Made by a program: the position numbers and the translations under genes
Part shown: positions 8,551 through 16,475 of the stretch, piece by piece
Numbering within the stretch: the stretch's first letter is position 1
Layout: each line of letters opens with the position of its first letter
Notes under the pieces: model-generated
What the model saw: only the letters and a program-made list of their open reading frames with translations
Told to the model about the DNA's origin: nothing
Databases searched by the model: none
Assembly: GCF_001655005.1 (NCBI RefSeq)
Contig: NZ_LXET01000010.1
Location: forward strand, 117,544 to 181,543
Reading direction: 5' to 3'
Length of the DNA stretch: 64,000 nt
Source: Hafnia paralvei ATCC 29927
GTDB lineage: Bacteria; Pseudomonadota; Gammaproteobacteria; Enterobacterales; Enterobacteriaceae

Positions 8551-9102
8551 ATGGTGCATGATGTTTCTGCCGCATTAGCGGAGTTTACCCACCGTTTTAT
8601 CAATGTTTGGCAGAATGAAACCGGCGATTTTCCTTATAGTGAAGCGCTATACGGTGTCGCTTCGCCCTGCGTTGTACGCACCGAGAACGAGAAAGTCTAT
8701 TGGAAAGCTCTGTTGGCGACAGCTCCCGACGGATTAAACGGTATTTCCCGTGCTTTAGATATTCAATTGCATAAAGATATTGTTCCCTTTTTTACCTCAC
8801 AATACGCCGGTGATATGAGCGCCACGTTGGATGATCTGCATTTGGATTTAGTTCAGGTGTGGAGTGAAGATGATTTGCAGCGTTTGCAAGAGAATCAAAT
8901 TGGACATCTTGTGACGCAACGCCGTTTGAAACTATCGCCAACGTTGTTTTTAGCGACTACAGATTCAGAGCTGCAGCTAGTTTCCCTCTGTAACCTCACG
9001 GGCAATGTTTTGCTGGAGCAGTTCGGTAGTAAACAGCGAGAAGTGCTGGCTGAATCATTGTCGGAGTTCCTTTCTCGTTTGCAGCCAGTCATCAAAAAGT
9101 AA
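8551..9102 (+). CDS. syd: SecY-interacting protein Syd
   Basis: A 183-residue soluble, acidic protein of the Syd family, which binds cytosolic loops of SecY and is thought to check translocon integrity. The ATG at 8551 was chosen because GAGAG sits about five bases upstream; a GTG four codons earlier (8539) is possible. Family segments include AALAEFTHRFINVW and SQYAGDMSATLDDLHLDLVQVW. It diverges from queF and is followed by csrB, the E. coli arrangement. Confidence 0.92.
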   Translation: MVHDVSAALAEFTHRFINVWQNETGDFPYSEALYGVASPCVVRTENEKVYWKALLATAPDGLNGISRALDIQLHKDIVPFFTSQYAGDMSATLDDLHLDLVQVWSEDDLQRLQENQIGHLVTQRRLKLSPTLFLATTDSELQLVSLCNLTGNVLLEQFGSKQREVLAESLSEFLSRLQPVIKK

Positions 9103-9125
9103 GGTTGGCTTACACGGTTGCCCGT

Positions 9126-9153
9126 CGCCGTGTGAGAGATCTCTCACACGGCG
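9126..9153 (+). promoter_or_regulatory. 28-bp perfect palindrome, candidate UvrY (BarA/UvrY) activator site for csrB
   Basis: The 28 bases form a perfect inverted repeat with half-site CGCCGTGTGAGAGA. The central 18 bases, TGTGAGAGATCTCTCACA, fit the GacA/UvrY box layout (TGTRAG, six bases, CTYACA) known upstream of csrB-type RNAs. It lies between syd and csrB, about 150 bases before the RNA. It is not followed by a T run, so a syd terminator is less likely. Confidence 0.75.
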
Positions 9154-9284
9154 TGTAGGATATATCGCTTATTTATGCAGAGTTTGCGTAAGTTGTATTT
9201 TACTTATTCTTATACATCAATGGATTACGTTTTTAATTTGATATTTTCCACCGTGTAAGCCATCTGTGAGCCTTAAAGCCTTAT

Positions 9285-9693
9285 TGTTTTAAGGGAAAGA
9301 ATCAGCGATATTAGTTTCACCGGAAGGGAAGACGGTTGGAGCAGGACACATCAGGATGATGTTGCTTCGGGAAGGAGCTAGGGACACACTCAGGAAGAGT
9401 GATAAAGGATGTGCCACAGGATGTTGGCCAAGGACACTTCAGGATTGAAGTAAAGGACACCTCCAGGACGGAGATTGAGAGCCGGTTAGGATAACAGGCG
9501 GGTCAGGAAGACTGAGGAACAGCATCTGGATGATGCAGGATGAAACGTCAGGACGAAAGTAGGACGAGTCGACGGATTGTTGGGAAATGGATAGCCATAC
9601 GGAAAAGTTTTCATGGATGAGCAGGGAGCACAATGAGTAGCTGGATTGCTATAAAACGAACCGGGCGTACTGTGTAAACAGTACGCCCTTTTT
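9285..9693 (+). ncRNA. csrB: CsrB, CsrA-sequestering small RNA
   Basis: This stretch contains about 30 GGA motifs, many in CAGGA or AAGGA loops flanked by short complementary arms (for example ACACTTCAGGATTGAAGT, CACCTCCAGGACGGAG), the hallmark of CsrB. The 3' part (GGATGAGCAGGGAGCA, GTAGCTGGATTGCT, AAAACGAACCGGG) and the terminator GGGCGTACTG-CAGTACGCCC plus T run match E. coli CsrB. The RNA binds many CsrA dimers and so relieves CsrA control of carbon storage, motility and biofilm. The location between syd and yqcC is conserved. The 5' end is approximate; the RNA appears somewhat longer than the 369-nt E. coli form. Confidence 0.93.
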
Positions 9694-9819
9694 CTTTGCC
9701 CATACAGAATCGTTATATCCCGCAGTACCCTATCAAGAGAGCCTATTGGGGGGAACTCCCTTCAATGCTATCCTTTGCCCCCATTTTGTATCCCGCCTGT
9801 AGAGATGAGTGAGAAAAGC

Positions 9820-10152
9820 ATGAGCGAATACGCTAAAGTCAGACAACATTTGCTGCAAATAGAGCAACAGTTGGACAGTTTAAATCTGTCTCAGGAATGT
9901 GCGCCTGATGCTCAGGCATTTGAAAGCAAAGAACCTTTTTGTGTAGATACCATGGCGCCAGAACAATGGCTGCAGTGGATATTGCTACCACGCATGTTTG
10001 CTTTGCTCGATAGTCAATCGCCATTGCCACGTCGTTTTGCAATTGCCCCTTATTTTGAAGTTGCCTTTAAAGAGCGTCTGCAGGAGGTTCAGCCCTTAAT
10101 CGTATTGCTTCAGCAGTTGGATGACATGCTGAATCAAGAAGATGCTAATTGA
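9820..10152 (+). CDS. yqcC: YqcC family protein
   Basis: A 110-residue YqcC-family protein of unknown function. The start at ATG 9820 (MSEYAKVRQHLLQIEQQLD) aligns with E. coli YqcC; an in-frame ATG at 9805 is an alternative. Conserved features are the central DTMAPEQWLQWILLPRM, then PLPRRFAIAPYFEVA. The stop overlaps the truC ATG (TGATG), so the two are translationally coupled, and yqcA follows. Confidence 0.9.
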   Translation: MSEYAKVRQHLLQIEQQLDSLNLSQECAPDAQAFESKEPFCVDTMAPEQWLQWILLPRMFALLDSQSPLPRRFAIAPYFEVAFKERLQEVQPLIVLLQQLDDMLNQEDAN

Positions 10153-10922
10153 TGCTTAATATTATTTATCAGGACGAGCATCTTGTTGCGGTCAATAAGC
10201 CTGCGGGCTGGTTAGTTCATCGCAGTTGGCTTGATCGCCATGAAACGGTATTTGTGATGCAAACGCTGCGTGATCAGATTGGTCAACATGTATTTCCCGT
10301 GCATCGTCTAGATCGGCCGACATCTGGCGTATTGCTGATGGCGCTATCCAGCGAGGTGGCACGTATGCTGTCTGAGCAGTTTGAGCAGCGTGAAATGAAT
10401 AAAACGTATCATGCGGTGGTGCGAGGCTATTTAGAAGGTGAGGCGGTTATTGATTATGCCCTGACACCTGAGCTGGACAAGATTGCAGATAAGTTCAGCT
10501 CTCCTGATAAAGCACCACAAACGGCTGTTACTCACTATCGTTCTTTGGCTACGGTGGAAATGCCGGTTGCGGTAGGTAAGTATCAAACCGCGCGTTACAG
10601 CTTGATTGAGCTAAAACCGGAGACAGGCCGTAAACATCAGCTACGTCGTCATATGGCACATCTGCGCCACCCGATTATTGGCGATACCAAACATGGGGAC
10701 CTACGCCAGAATCGCGCGATGTCTCAGCACTTTGCCTGTTCTGGTTTGATGTTGCACGCCAGTGAGCTGTGTTTAGAGCATCCGATTACCGAAGAGCCAC
10801 TTTGCCTACAGGCTGGGCTTGACGATCGTTGGCAACGAATGATGGCGCATTTTGGTTGGGAAGAGTATCTCCCTGACCTTGAAAGGGTTGAGTTTCTCGT
10901 GAGTTACGGTCAGGATGAGTAA
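10152..10922 (+). CDS. truC: tRNA pseudouridine(65) synthase TruC
   Basis: A 256-residue RluA-family pseudouridine synthase that modifies U65 of certain tRNAs. The catalytic aspartate is residue 54 in HRLDRPTSGVLLM; other motifs are VNKPAGWLVH near the N-terminus and ETGRKHQLRRHMAHLRHPI. The start at 10152 aligns with E. coli TruC. It overlaps the yqcC stop by one base and precedes yqcA by 40 bases, forming a yqcC-truC-yqcA operon. Confidence 0.95.
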   Translation: MLNIIYQDEHLVAVNKPAGWLVHRSWLDRHETVFVMQTLRDQIGQHVFPVHRLDRPTSGVLLMALSSEVARMLSEQFEQREMNKTYHAVVRGYLEGEAVIDYALTPELDKIADKFSSPDKAPQTAVTHYRSLATVEMPVAVGKYQTARYSLIELKPETGRKHQLRRHMAHLRHPIIGDTKHGDLRQNRAMSQHFACSGLMLHASELCLEHPITEEPLCLQAGLDDRWQRMMAHFGWEEYLPDLERVEFLVSYGQDE

Positions 10923-10962
10923 GACAACGTCGGCGTAAATTCTTACTAAAAGGGAAAGCATT

Positions 10963-11412
10963 ATGGCGCAGGTTGGCATTTTTGTTGGAACGGTTTACGG
11001 CAACGCATTGATGGCTGCAGAGGACGCGGAGAATATCCTCAAGGCACAGGGCCACGATGTGAAATTGTTTGAGGAAGGAACGCTAGAAGAGTGGCAGTTC
11101 TACCGCAATCATTATGTATTGATCGTCACGTCAACAACGGGGCAAGGCGATTTACCTGATTCTATCGCACCGCTGTTTCATGCGGTGAGAGATAACGTTG
11201 GCTACCAACCAGAACTGCGCTACGGGTTGATCGCGCTAGGCGACAGTAGTTACACCCATTTCTGTGGTGCTGGCCACCAGTTTGATGAGTTGCTGCAAGA
11301 GCAAAAAGCGACGCGCATCGGCGAGCTTCTTGAAGTGGATGCACAGGTAGATGCAGAGCCCGAGGTCGTGACAGGGCCGTGGGTGGAGAAGTGGGGGTTG
11401 TTGGTTCAGTAG
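10963..11412 (+). CDS. yqcA: YqcA flavodoxin
   Basis: A 149-residue short-chain flavodoxin of the MioC/YqcA type that binds FMN. The N-terminus GIFVGTVYGNALMAAEDA gives the phosphate-binding loop region, followed by TSTTGQGDLPDS and ALGDSSYTHFCGAGHQFD, which form the isoalloxazine-binding loops. Length equals the E. coli protein. It is last in the yqcC-truC-yqcA run. The redox partner is not known. Confidence 0.94.
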   Translation: MAQVGIFVGTVYGNALMAAEDAENILKAQGHDVKLFEEGTLEEWQFYRNHYVLIVTSTTGQGDLPDSIAPLFHAVRDNVGYQPELRYGLIALGDSSYTHFCGAGHQFDELLQEQKATRIGELLEVDAQVDAEPEVVTGPWVEKWGLLVQ

Positions 11413-11445
11413 ATTGTAGGTGGGGCTTGATTATGTTCCTACAGT

Positions 11446-11650
11446 GTAATATTTCGCCCGCCCGTCTATGCCGAGCTTCATTGATACACTGATGAAGGCG
11501 TACGTGCAGAGACCACCTGCGCGTGGTCTCTGCACTCGCGCGCTTTTATTCGAGATGCCATCTCCGCTCCGGTTTGGTATCGGCCATCCAGGCTGCCCCA
11601 AACTCCGCCGATACATCCTTGTATCGGCGGCTCTCCCTACCAAGACTTAA
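11446..11650 (+). repeat. Hairpin-rich intergenic element, diverged relative of repeat family A
   Basis: It contains two perfect hairpins: TGCAGAGACCAC / GTGGTCTCTGCA with a six-base loop at 11505-11534, and CCGCCGATACA / TGTATCGGCGG with a four-base loop at 11605-11630. Its order of parts (CGCCCGTC, GGCGTA, long hairpin, CTCGCGCGCTTTT, then a CCGCC/GGCGG hairpin) parallels the repeat at 63624-63855, although the stems differ in sequence. The boundaries are approximate. Neighbouring frames are not gene-like. Confidence 0.5.
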
Positions 11651-11656
11651 ACAATT

Positions 11657-11695
11657 AAAAAGACACAAACAAAACAATATTGCTTTGTCTTTTTC
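11657..11695. terminator. Bidirectional terminator-like hairpin
   Basis: AAAAAGACA and TGTCTTTTT arms surround an A/T-rich loop, giving a U tract in either direction. It lies between the two repeat elements and could end yqcA read-through and yaeH read-through alike. Confidence 0.5.
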
Positions 11696-11702
11696 GTGTT
11701 GA

Positions 11703-11916
11703 ATGAAATGCATGATAGGACCGCTATCAGGAAGATGGCGGTAGGTCGAAGGCGCACAGGGATGTGCGCTCTGAGACCGGTCGGCCAAACGACGCGGTAA
11801 AAGTGCGAGAGTCGAGAGGTTGCGCGCTGGCAACCTCTCGTCGGACGACGCCTACACTAGCGGGTTCATAGAAACACAAATGCTGATGGGCGGACGAAAC
11901 CCTTCACTGCTCTAGT
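11703..11916 (-). repeat. Repeat family A, inverted copy
   Basis: Read on the minus strand this ~214-base stretch matches the copies at 63624-64000 through TTTCGTCCGCCC, CAGCAT-TGTGTTTC, TCCGACGAG, AACCTCTCGACTCTCGC, ACCGCGTCGTTTGGCCGACC, GACCTACCGCCATCTTC and ATGCATTTCAT. It carries a perfect 10-bp stem GAGAGGTTGC / GCAACCTCTC with a six-base loop. It lacks about 20 bases present near the outer end of the other copies. Confidence 0.85.
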
Positions 11917-11942
11917 ATAGAAGTGTCGTCTTACTTGGATGC

Positions 11943-12329
11943 CTACTTCTGCGTCAACTTCTCCAGATCAGCCTCAATCTCGGCGATTTTATTCGCCACT
12001 ACGCTTTCAAGATGACGTAGATCGTCCAAGATCTTATGTTTCAGATCGACTTCTACCTGATCGCGTTTGCAGATCTGATCGAGCTCATCAATGACATAGC
12101 GAAGGTTAGGATTAATTTCGTGGATCTCTTTGTAACCTTGCCCTGCATTATCGGCCACGATAGTTTTGCGTTGGCGTGGATATTTGAACTTCACGCTTTT
12201 GGCAAAAAACTCGCCTTTATCTTTACGGAAATAAATCTTCAGTATGTCGTTATTGGCCTCCTGACGAAGGCTGTAGCGGTCAATCTCTTCGGGTTGATTA
12301 ATCCCCAAGCTTTTCAGGTTGTCATACAT
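11943..12329 (-). CDS. yaeH: UPF0325 family protein YaeH
   Basis: A 128-residue conserved protein of unknown function. The start at MYDNLKSLGINQPEEIDRY matches E. coli YaeH; a longer frame begins eight codons earlier. Very strong conservation runs through FFAKSVKFKYPRQRKT and DDLRHLESVVANKIAEIEAD; the C-terminus is probably a coiled coil. As in E. coli it lies next to dapD on the same strand. Confidence 0.94.
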   Translation of the reverse strand: MYDNLKSLGINQPEEIDRYSLRQEANNDILKIYFRKDKGEFFAKSVKFKYPRQRKTIVADNAGQGYKEIHEINPNLRYVIDELDQICKRDQVEVDLKHKILDDLRHLESVVANKIAEIEADLEKLTQK

Positions 12330-12433
12330 AGAGGCACCTTTGGTATCTTTCATGAGAAGATGAAATATAGACTAAATAACGGCATCCATTAAATCTGCGT
12401 GGCGTATCACTCTGTCAGTGCAAAGTGACAGAT

Positions 12434-12462
12434 AAAAAAATAGCGGGCTGATGGCCCGCTAT
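12434..12462 (-). terminator. Rho-independent terminator after dapD
   Basis: On the minus strand, AGCGGGC / GCCCGCT with a five-base loop is followed by ATTTTTTT, 11 bases beyond the dapD stop. Confidence 0.88.
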
Positions 12463-12472
12463 CAATGTTGTG

Positions 12473-13297
12473 TTAGTCGATACTGCGTAACAGCTCGTTA
12501 ATACCGACTTTACCGCGAGTTTTCGCGTCTACTTTCTTCACGATAACTGCACAGTACAGGCTGTATTTGCCATCTTTAGACGGTAGGTTGCCAGAAACAA
12601 CCACCGAGCCTGCCGGAACGCGCCCGTAATGAACTTCGCCAGTTTCACGGTCGTAGATCTTAGTGCTTTGGCCCAAGTAAACGCCCATGGAAATCACCGA
12701 GCCTTCTTCAACGATAACGCCTTCAACGACTTCGGAACGTGCGCCGATGAAGCAGTTATCTTCGATGATGGTAGGGTTAGCCTGTAAAGGCTCTAAAACG
12801 CCGCCAATACCTACGCCGCCAGACAGGTGAACATTCTTACCAATCTGCGCGCAAGAACCTACGGTTGCCCAAGTATCAACCATGGTGCCTTCGTCAACGT
12901 AAGCACCGATATTCACATAAGAAGGCATCAGCACGGTGTTGCGGGCGATAAATGCACCTTGGCGGACGCTTGCTGGTGGCACGACACGGAAGCCTTCGCG
13001 CTGGAAACGAGCTTCATCGTAGTCAGCAAACTTCATTGGAACTTTATCGTAAAAGCGAGTCTCAGCGCCTTCCATCAGCTTATTATCGTTGATGCGGAAA
13101 GAGAGCAGTACGGCTTTTTTCAGCCATTGATGAGTAACCCATTCACCGTTAATTTTCTCAGCGACGCGGAGTTCGCCAGAGTCTAATAGTGCAATAACCT
13201 GATTAACCGCTTCACGCGTGATGTTGTCTACGTTAGCCGGAGTGATATCCGCGCGGCGCTCGAAGGCATTTTCAATAAGAGTTTGCAACTGCTGCAT
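12473..13297 (-). CDS. dapD: 2,3,4,5-tetrahydropyridine-2,6-dicarboxylate N-succinyltransferase
   Basis: A 274-residue trimeric acyltransferase that succinylates tetrahydrodipicolinate in the lysine/diaminopimelate pathway. An N-terminal helical domain precedes a left-handed beta-helix of hexapeptide repeats (about residues 100-240: IGAYVDEGTMVDTWATVGSC, IGKNVHLSGGVGIGG, IEDNCFIGARSEVVEGVIVE). Length equals the E. coli enzyme. It is separated from glnD by an ERIC-like repeat rather than being closely coupled. Confidence 0.97.
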   Translation of the reverse strand: MQQLQTLIENAFERRADITPANVDNITREAVNQVIALLDSGELRVAEKINGEWVTHQWLKKAVLLSFRINDNKLMEGAETRFYDKVPMKFADYDEARFQREGFRVVPPASVRQGAFIARNTVLMPSYVNIGAYVDEGTMVDTWATVGSCAQIGKNVHLSGGVGIGGVLEPLQANPTIIEDNCFIGARSEVVEGVIVEEGSVISMGVYLGQSTKIYDRETGEVHYGRVPAGSVVVSGNLPSKDGKYSLYCAVIVKKVDAKTRGKVGINELLRSID

Positions 13298-13327
13298 ATT
13301 TGTTCTATTCCCGAAGATTAATTGACG

Positions 13328-13443
13328 TATACCCTTGATACTTCAAGTTGTCGATGCGTTGTTCCCCAGTGACATCGTTAGCGATGCTGCTGGGGACTCA
13401 CAAATTTGCCGTATCACTTCAACTCGAATTATTTAGGCATATA
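13328..13443 (-). repeat. ERIC-type repeat (slightly shortened)
   Basis: Read on the minus strand the 116 bases begin with a TATACCCAAATAATTCGAGTTG-like end, have a central stem (GTCCCCAGCAGCAT / CACTGGGGA) and finish CAACTTGAAGTATCAAGGG. This is the layout of the ERIC/IRU palindromic element, with several differences and about 11 bases fewer than the usual 127. It lies between glnD and dapD. Confidence 0.8.
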
Positions 13444-13457
13444 TCACAAAAAATACA

Positions 13458-16127
13458 TCATCCTTTATCGGTTGGATCGAGGGCCTCTGTCAACCGCTGA
13501 GCCAATTCTGACTGCATTTTAATGCTTAATGCTTTACGTTCGCCGTCTGCCAGAATAAATAAATCCTCAACCCGCTCGCCGATGGTGGTAATTCGAGCAC
13601 TGTGTAGCGACAACCCCATTTCGGCAAATACTTCTCCCACCTGCGCCAATAATCCAGGCTGATCCAAAGCGACCAGCTCCATATAACTACGGCGCTCGTT
13701 GTGCATCGGCAGGAAACTGACCTCAGTAGGCACCGTAAAGTGACGGAGTTTTGGTGATGGGCGGCGCGTGCGCGGGTGGCGGTAATGTTGTTGAGTTAAC
13801 GCCTGCTCTAGCGAGTGTTTGATGGTGGCGTGACGATCCTGTGCTAGAGGGCTACCGTCTGGCTCAAGCACGACGAAGGTGTCCATGGCAAAGTTATCGC
13901 GGTTAGTGAAGATCTGCGCGTCATGAACACTCAGGTTGCGGCGATCTAGCTCACCGGCAACGGCAGCAAACAGATAAGGGCGATCGGGGCTGTAGATAAA
14001 AATCTCGGTGCCGCCACGTGTGGCCAAATGGCTGACGAGGACCAGCGGCTTGCTAGCATCATGCTTGAGCAAATGACGAGCGTGCCACGCCAGTTGGTTG
14101 GGATTGTGGCGCAGGAAATAATCAGCGCGGCAGCGGCTCCAGATGTGGTGCAGTGCCTCCTCGTTAATATTGTCCATACGCAATAATGCCAGCGCCTGTA
14201 AGCGGTGATGGCGAACCCGCTCACGCATGTCTGGCGTATTTTGCATGCCGCGGCGTAGCTGTTTTTCGGTGGCGAAATAGAGCTCGCGCAACAGGCTTTG
14301 TTTCCAGCTATTCCATAGCGTTTCGTTGGTGGCACAAATGTCGGCCACGGTGAGACTCACCAAATAGCGCAGTCGGGTTTCACTCTGTACTTCAGCGCTA
14401 AATTGCTGGATGACCGCAGGATCTTGAATATCGCGGCGCTGAGCGGTGACCGACATGAGTAGGTGACAGCGTACCAGCCATGAAACCAACTGCGTTTCGC
14501 GAGAGTTTAGGCCGTGTAGTTGGGCAAATTCGAGCACGTCCTGTGCGCCGAGAATAGAGTGGTCGCCACCGCGTCCTTTGGCAATATCGTGGAAGAGCGC
14601 AGCGAGAAGTAACAATTCTGGCTGTGGTAAACGCGGATAAAGCTCTACGCACAGCGGATGGCGCTGGCGTGTATTTTCATCGGAGAAACTTTCTAGTTTG
14701 AGTAGCACGCGCATGGTGTGCTCGTCCACCGTATAGGCATGAAACAGATCGAACTGCATTTGACCGACGATTTTTCCCCACTGCGGCATATAAGCCCACA
14801 GTACGCTGTGGCGGTGCATTGGCAACAGAGCACGATTCACTGCCCCGGGATGACGCAGTATCGCCATAAACAGTTTGCGTGCCTCAGGTAAATCACACAG
14901 CGGCTGAGCAAGGTGACGACGGGCGTAACGCAGATGCCGCAGGGTTGTTGAATAAATCCCGGTTATCTCCTGATTTTTTGCCATCACGTAGAACATTTGT
15001 AAAATGGTGACAGGATTGCGCATGAAGGTTTCTGCATCGCGAAGATCGATAAGGTTGCCGCGTAGCTGGAAGTGATCATCGAGTGGGCGTGGTTTTTCAT
15101 TGGTTTCCAGCGCGAGAATAGCTTCATCGAACAGCTGTAACAGCATTTGGTTGAGCTCGCCAACGCGACGCGTCATGCGATAAAAATCCTTCATCATGCG
15201 CTCAATGGGCGCATTACCTTCGCCTTCGTAGCCTAATAGCTGTGCGACGCTAAATTGGCGATCAAACAGCAGGCGGTTATCGTAGCGATTGAGAACCAAA
15301 TGCAGGGCAAAACGGATGCGCCATAGAAAGCTTTGGCATTCGTTGAGCTCATCGCGCTCGGCTTCGGTGAGAAAACCGAAACCGACCATTTCATTCATGG
15401 AGGTCGCGCCGAAATGACGATGTGCAACCCACAGCAAAGTATGAATATCACGCAGCCCGCCGGGGCTGGTTTTGATATCCGGTTCAAGGTTATAGCTGGT
15501 GCCGTGGTAGCGCTGGTGGCGGTCTTTCTGCTCTTGAATTTTGGCATCGAAAAACTTAGGTGATGGCCAGAATTCGTCGCTGAAAATTTGTTTTTGCAAT
15601 TGTAAGAATAACGCTACGTCGCCATAAACCAGCCGCGATTCAATCAGGTTGGTTGCCACCGTGAGGTCAGAAAGGCCTTCTTGCAGGCATTCATCTAGTG
15701 TACGTACGCTATGTCCGACCTCCAACTTGAGATCCCATAACAGCGTAATCAATTCGCTGATGCGCTGTGCGTCGGGGTCATCCAGTGAGGTTTGGCTCAG
15801 AATGAGAAGGTCAATATCAGAAAGTGGGTGTAATTCGCCGCGGCCATAACCCCCAACCGCGATCAGCGCTATGCCTTGGCGTTCTTTAAAACCGAGATGG
15901 ATCCACAAACGTGTCAGTAGACGATCGATATAGAGAGTACGAGCGGCAATCAATGATTCCGCAGACTCTCCAGCCTGAAATGCGGCAGACATCCACTGCT
16001 GAAAACGCTCAAGCGATTGTTTTAGTGGTGCACACTCAAGGTCGGACGCCGCGAAGTTGTCAGGGGAGGGGGGCTGAATCAGTGGTTCAATCATGGGATC
16101 CAATAACGTTGGATGTGGAATGGGCAT
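13458..16127 (-). CDS. glnD: Bifunctional uridylyltransferase/uridylyl-removing enzyme GlnD
   Basis: An 889-residue nitrogen sensor that uridylylates PII proteins (GlnB, GlnK) under nitrogen limitation and removes UMP when glutamine is high. The nucleotidyltransferase motif GGYGRGELHPLSDIDLL is at about residues 92-108 with the metal aspartates near 104 and 106. The HD domain shows LLAALFHDIAKGRGGDHS, and two C-terminal ACT domains follow (TRGGTEIFIYSPDRPYLFA; YMELVALDQPGLLAQVGEVF). Length is one residue less than E. coli GlnD. The far N-terminus is poorly conserved, so the start is likely but not certain. Confidence 0.96.
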   Translation of the reverse strand: MPIPHPTLLDPMIEPLIQPPSPDNFAASDLECAPLKQSLERFQQWMSAAFQAGESAESLIAARTLYIDRLLTRLWIHLGFKERQGIALIAVGGYGRGELHPLSDIDLLILSQTSLDDPDAQRISELITLLWDLKLEVGHSVRTLDECLQEGLSDLTVATNLIESRLVYGDVALFLQLQKQIFSDEFWPSPKFFDAKIQEQKDRHQRYHGTSYNLEPDIKTSPGGLRDIHTLLWVAHRHFGATSMNEMVGFGFLTEAERDELNECQSFLWRIRFALHLVLNRYDNRLLFDRQFSVAQLLGYEGEGNAPIERMMKDFYRMTRRVGELNQMLLQLFDEAILALETNEKPRPLDDHFQLRGNLIDLRDAETFMRNPVTILQMFYVMAKNQEITGIYSTTLRHLRYARRHLAQPLCDLPEARKLFMAILRHPGAVNRALLPMHRHSVLWAYMPQWGKIVGQMQFDLFHAYTVDEHTMRVLLKLESFSDENTRQRHPLCVELYPRLPQPELLLLAALFHDIAKGRGGDHSILGAQDVLEFAQLHGLNSRETQLVSWLVRCHLLMSVTAQRRDIQDPAVIQQFSAEVQSETRLRYLVSLTVADICATNETLWNSWKQSLLRELYFATEKQLRRGMQNTPDMRERVRHHRLQALALLRMDNINEEALHHIWSRCRADYFLRHNPNQLAWHARHLLKHDASKPLVLVSHLATRGGTEIFIYSPDRPYLFAAVAGELDRRNLSVHDAQIFTNRDNFAMDTFVVLEPDGSPLAQDRHATIKHSLEQALTQQHYRHPRTRRPSPKLRHFTVPTEVSFLPMHNERRSYMELVALDQPGLLAQVGEVFAEMGLSLHSARITTIGERVEDLFILADGERKALSIKMQSELAQRLTEALDPTDKG

Positions 16128-16475
16128 CGCATCTCCCCTAGTCGTCTTATTCGGGCTATAGAGTATAATAAGACGTCACAAATTATCTGTGTAGTCTTTT
16201 AAAAACAGAAGGTTATTAGCCTCATATTCAATACACTGCATTAAGCTGAATATAAAGCAAACTATAATATACTCGGTTTTAGCCCTCAGTGGACGCTGAT
16301 TTAGTTCGCTACAAGACAAGATATAATGGTATCAATCTGAAGTCTGGTTTAGAGGATGATGCCAAAGCCGATGGGACTGTACGAGGGGCTCCAAATAGAT
16401 GTGACACAATAAAAAACGCTCGAGGGCGATACGGAGCGTTTTAAGAGGTAAAAAGTTCAGCGCTAGCGGGATGTA
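16128..16475. other. glnD upstream region
   Basis: No gene is seen in these 348 bases. Just upstream of glnD an inverted repeat CGTCTTATT (16143-16151) / AATAAGACG (16167-16175) surrounds a minus-strand -10-like TATACT, so it may be an operator at the glnD promoter. The remainder is A/T-rich, with TATAAT-like sequences and a terminator for the downstream membrane gene. Confidence 0.5.
16411..16443 (-). terminator. Terminator after the DUF4396-type gene
   Basis: AAAACGCTC and a GGAGCGTTTT arm form a stem; on the minus strand the U tract derives from the AAAAAA at 16411-16416. It lies about 30 bases beyond the gene's stop. Confidence 0.7.

Larger units (their letters stand above)
11413..11942. 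other. Gene-free junction region between yqcA and yaeH
   Basis: No gene is supported in these 530 bases. They hold a hairpin-rich element on the plus strand (about 11446-11650), a bidirectional terminator-like structure (about 11657-11695) and an inverted copy of a dispersed repeat (11703-11916). In E. coli, yqcA (63 min) and yaeH (4 min) are far apart, so this is a rearrangement junction relative to E. coli. Confidence 0.7.

Noticed and set aside
9439..9633. 64-codon minus-strand frame
   Set aside because: It is wholly antisense to csrB and has no homology I recognise.
9301..9640. Regular AGGA-containing repeats that could suggest a CRISPR or tandem repeat array
   Set aside because: Spacing and length are irregular, with complementary arms around each GGA; position and 3' end identify CsrB.
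11546..11833. 95-codon minus-strand frame at the yqcA-yaeH junction
   Set aside because: It crosses two hairpin elements; its sequence is set by inverted repeats rather than coding constraint.
16200..16400. Possible remnant of a gene or insertion sequence upstream of glnD
   Set aside because: No frame, terminal repeat or recognisable motif was found; the region is only A/T-rich.
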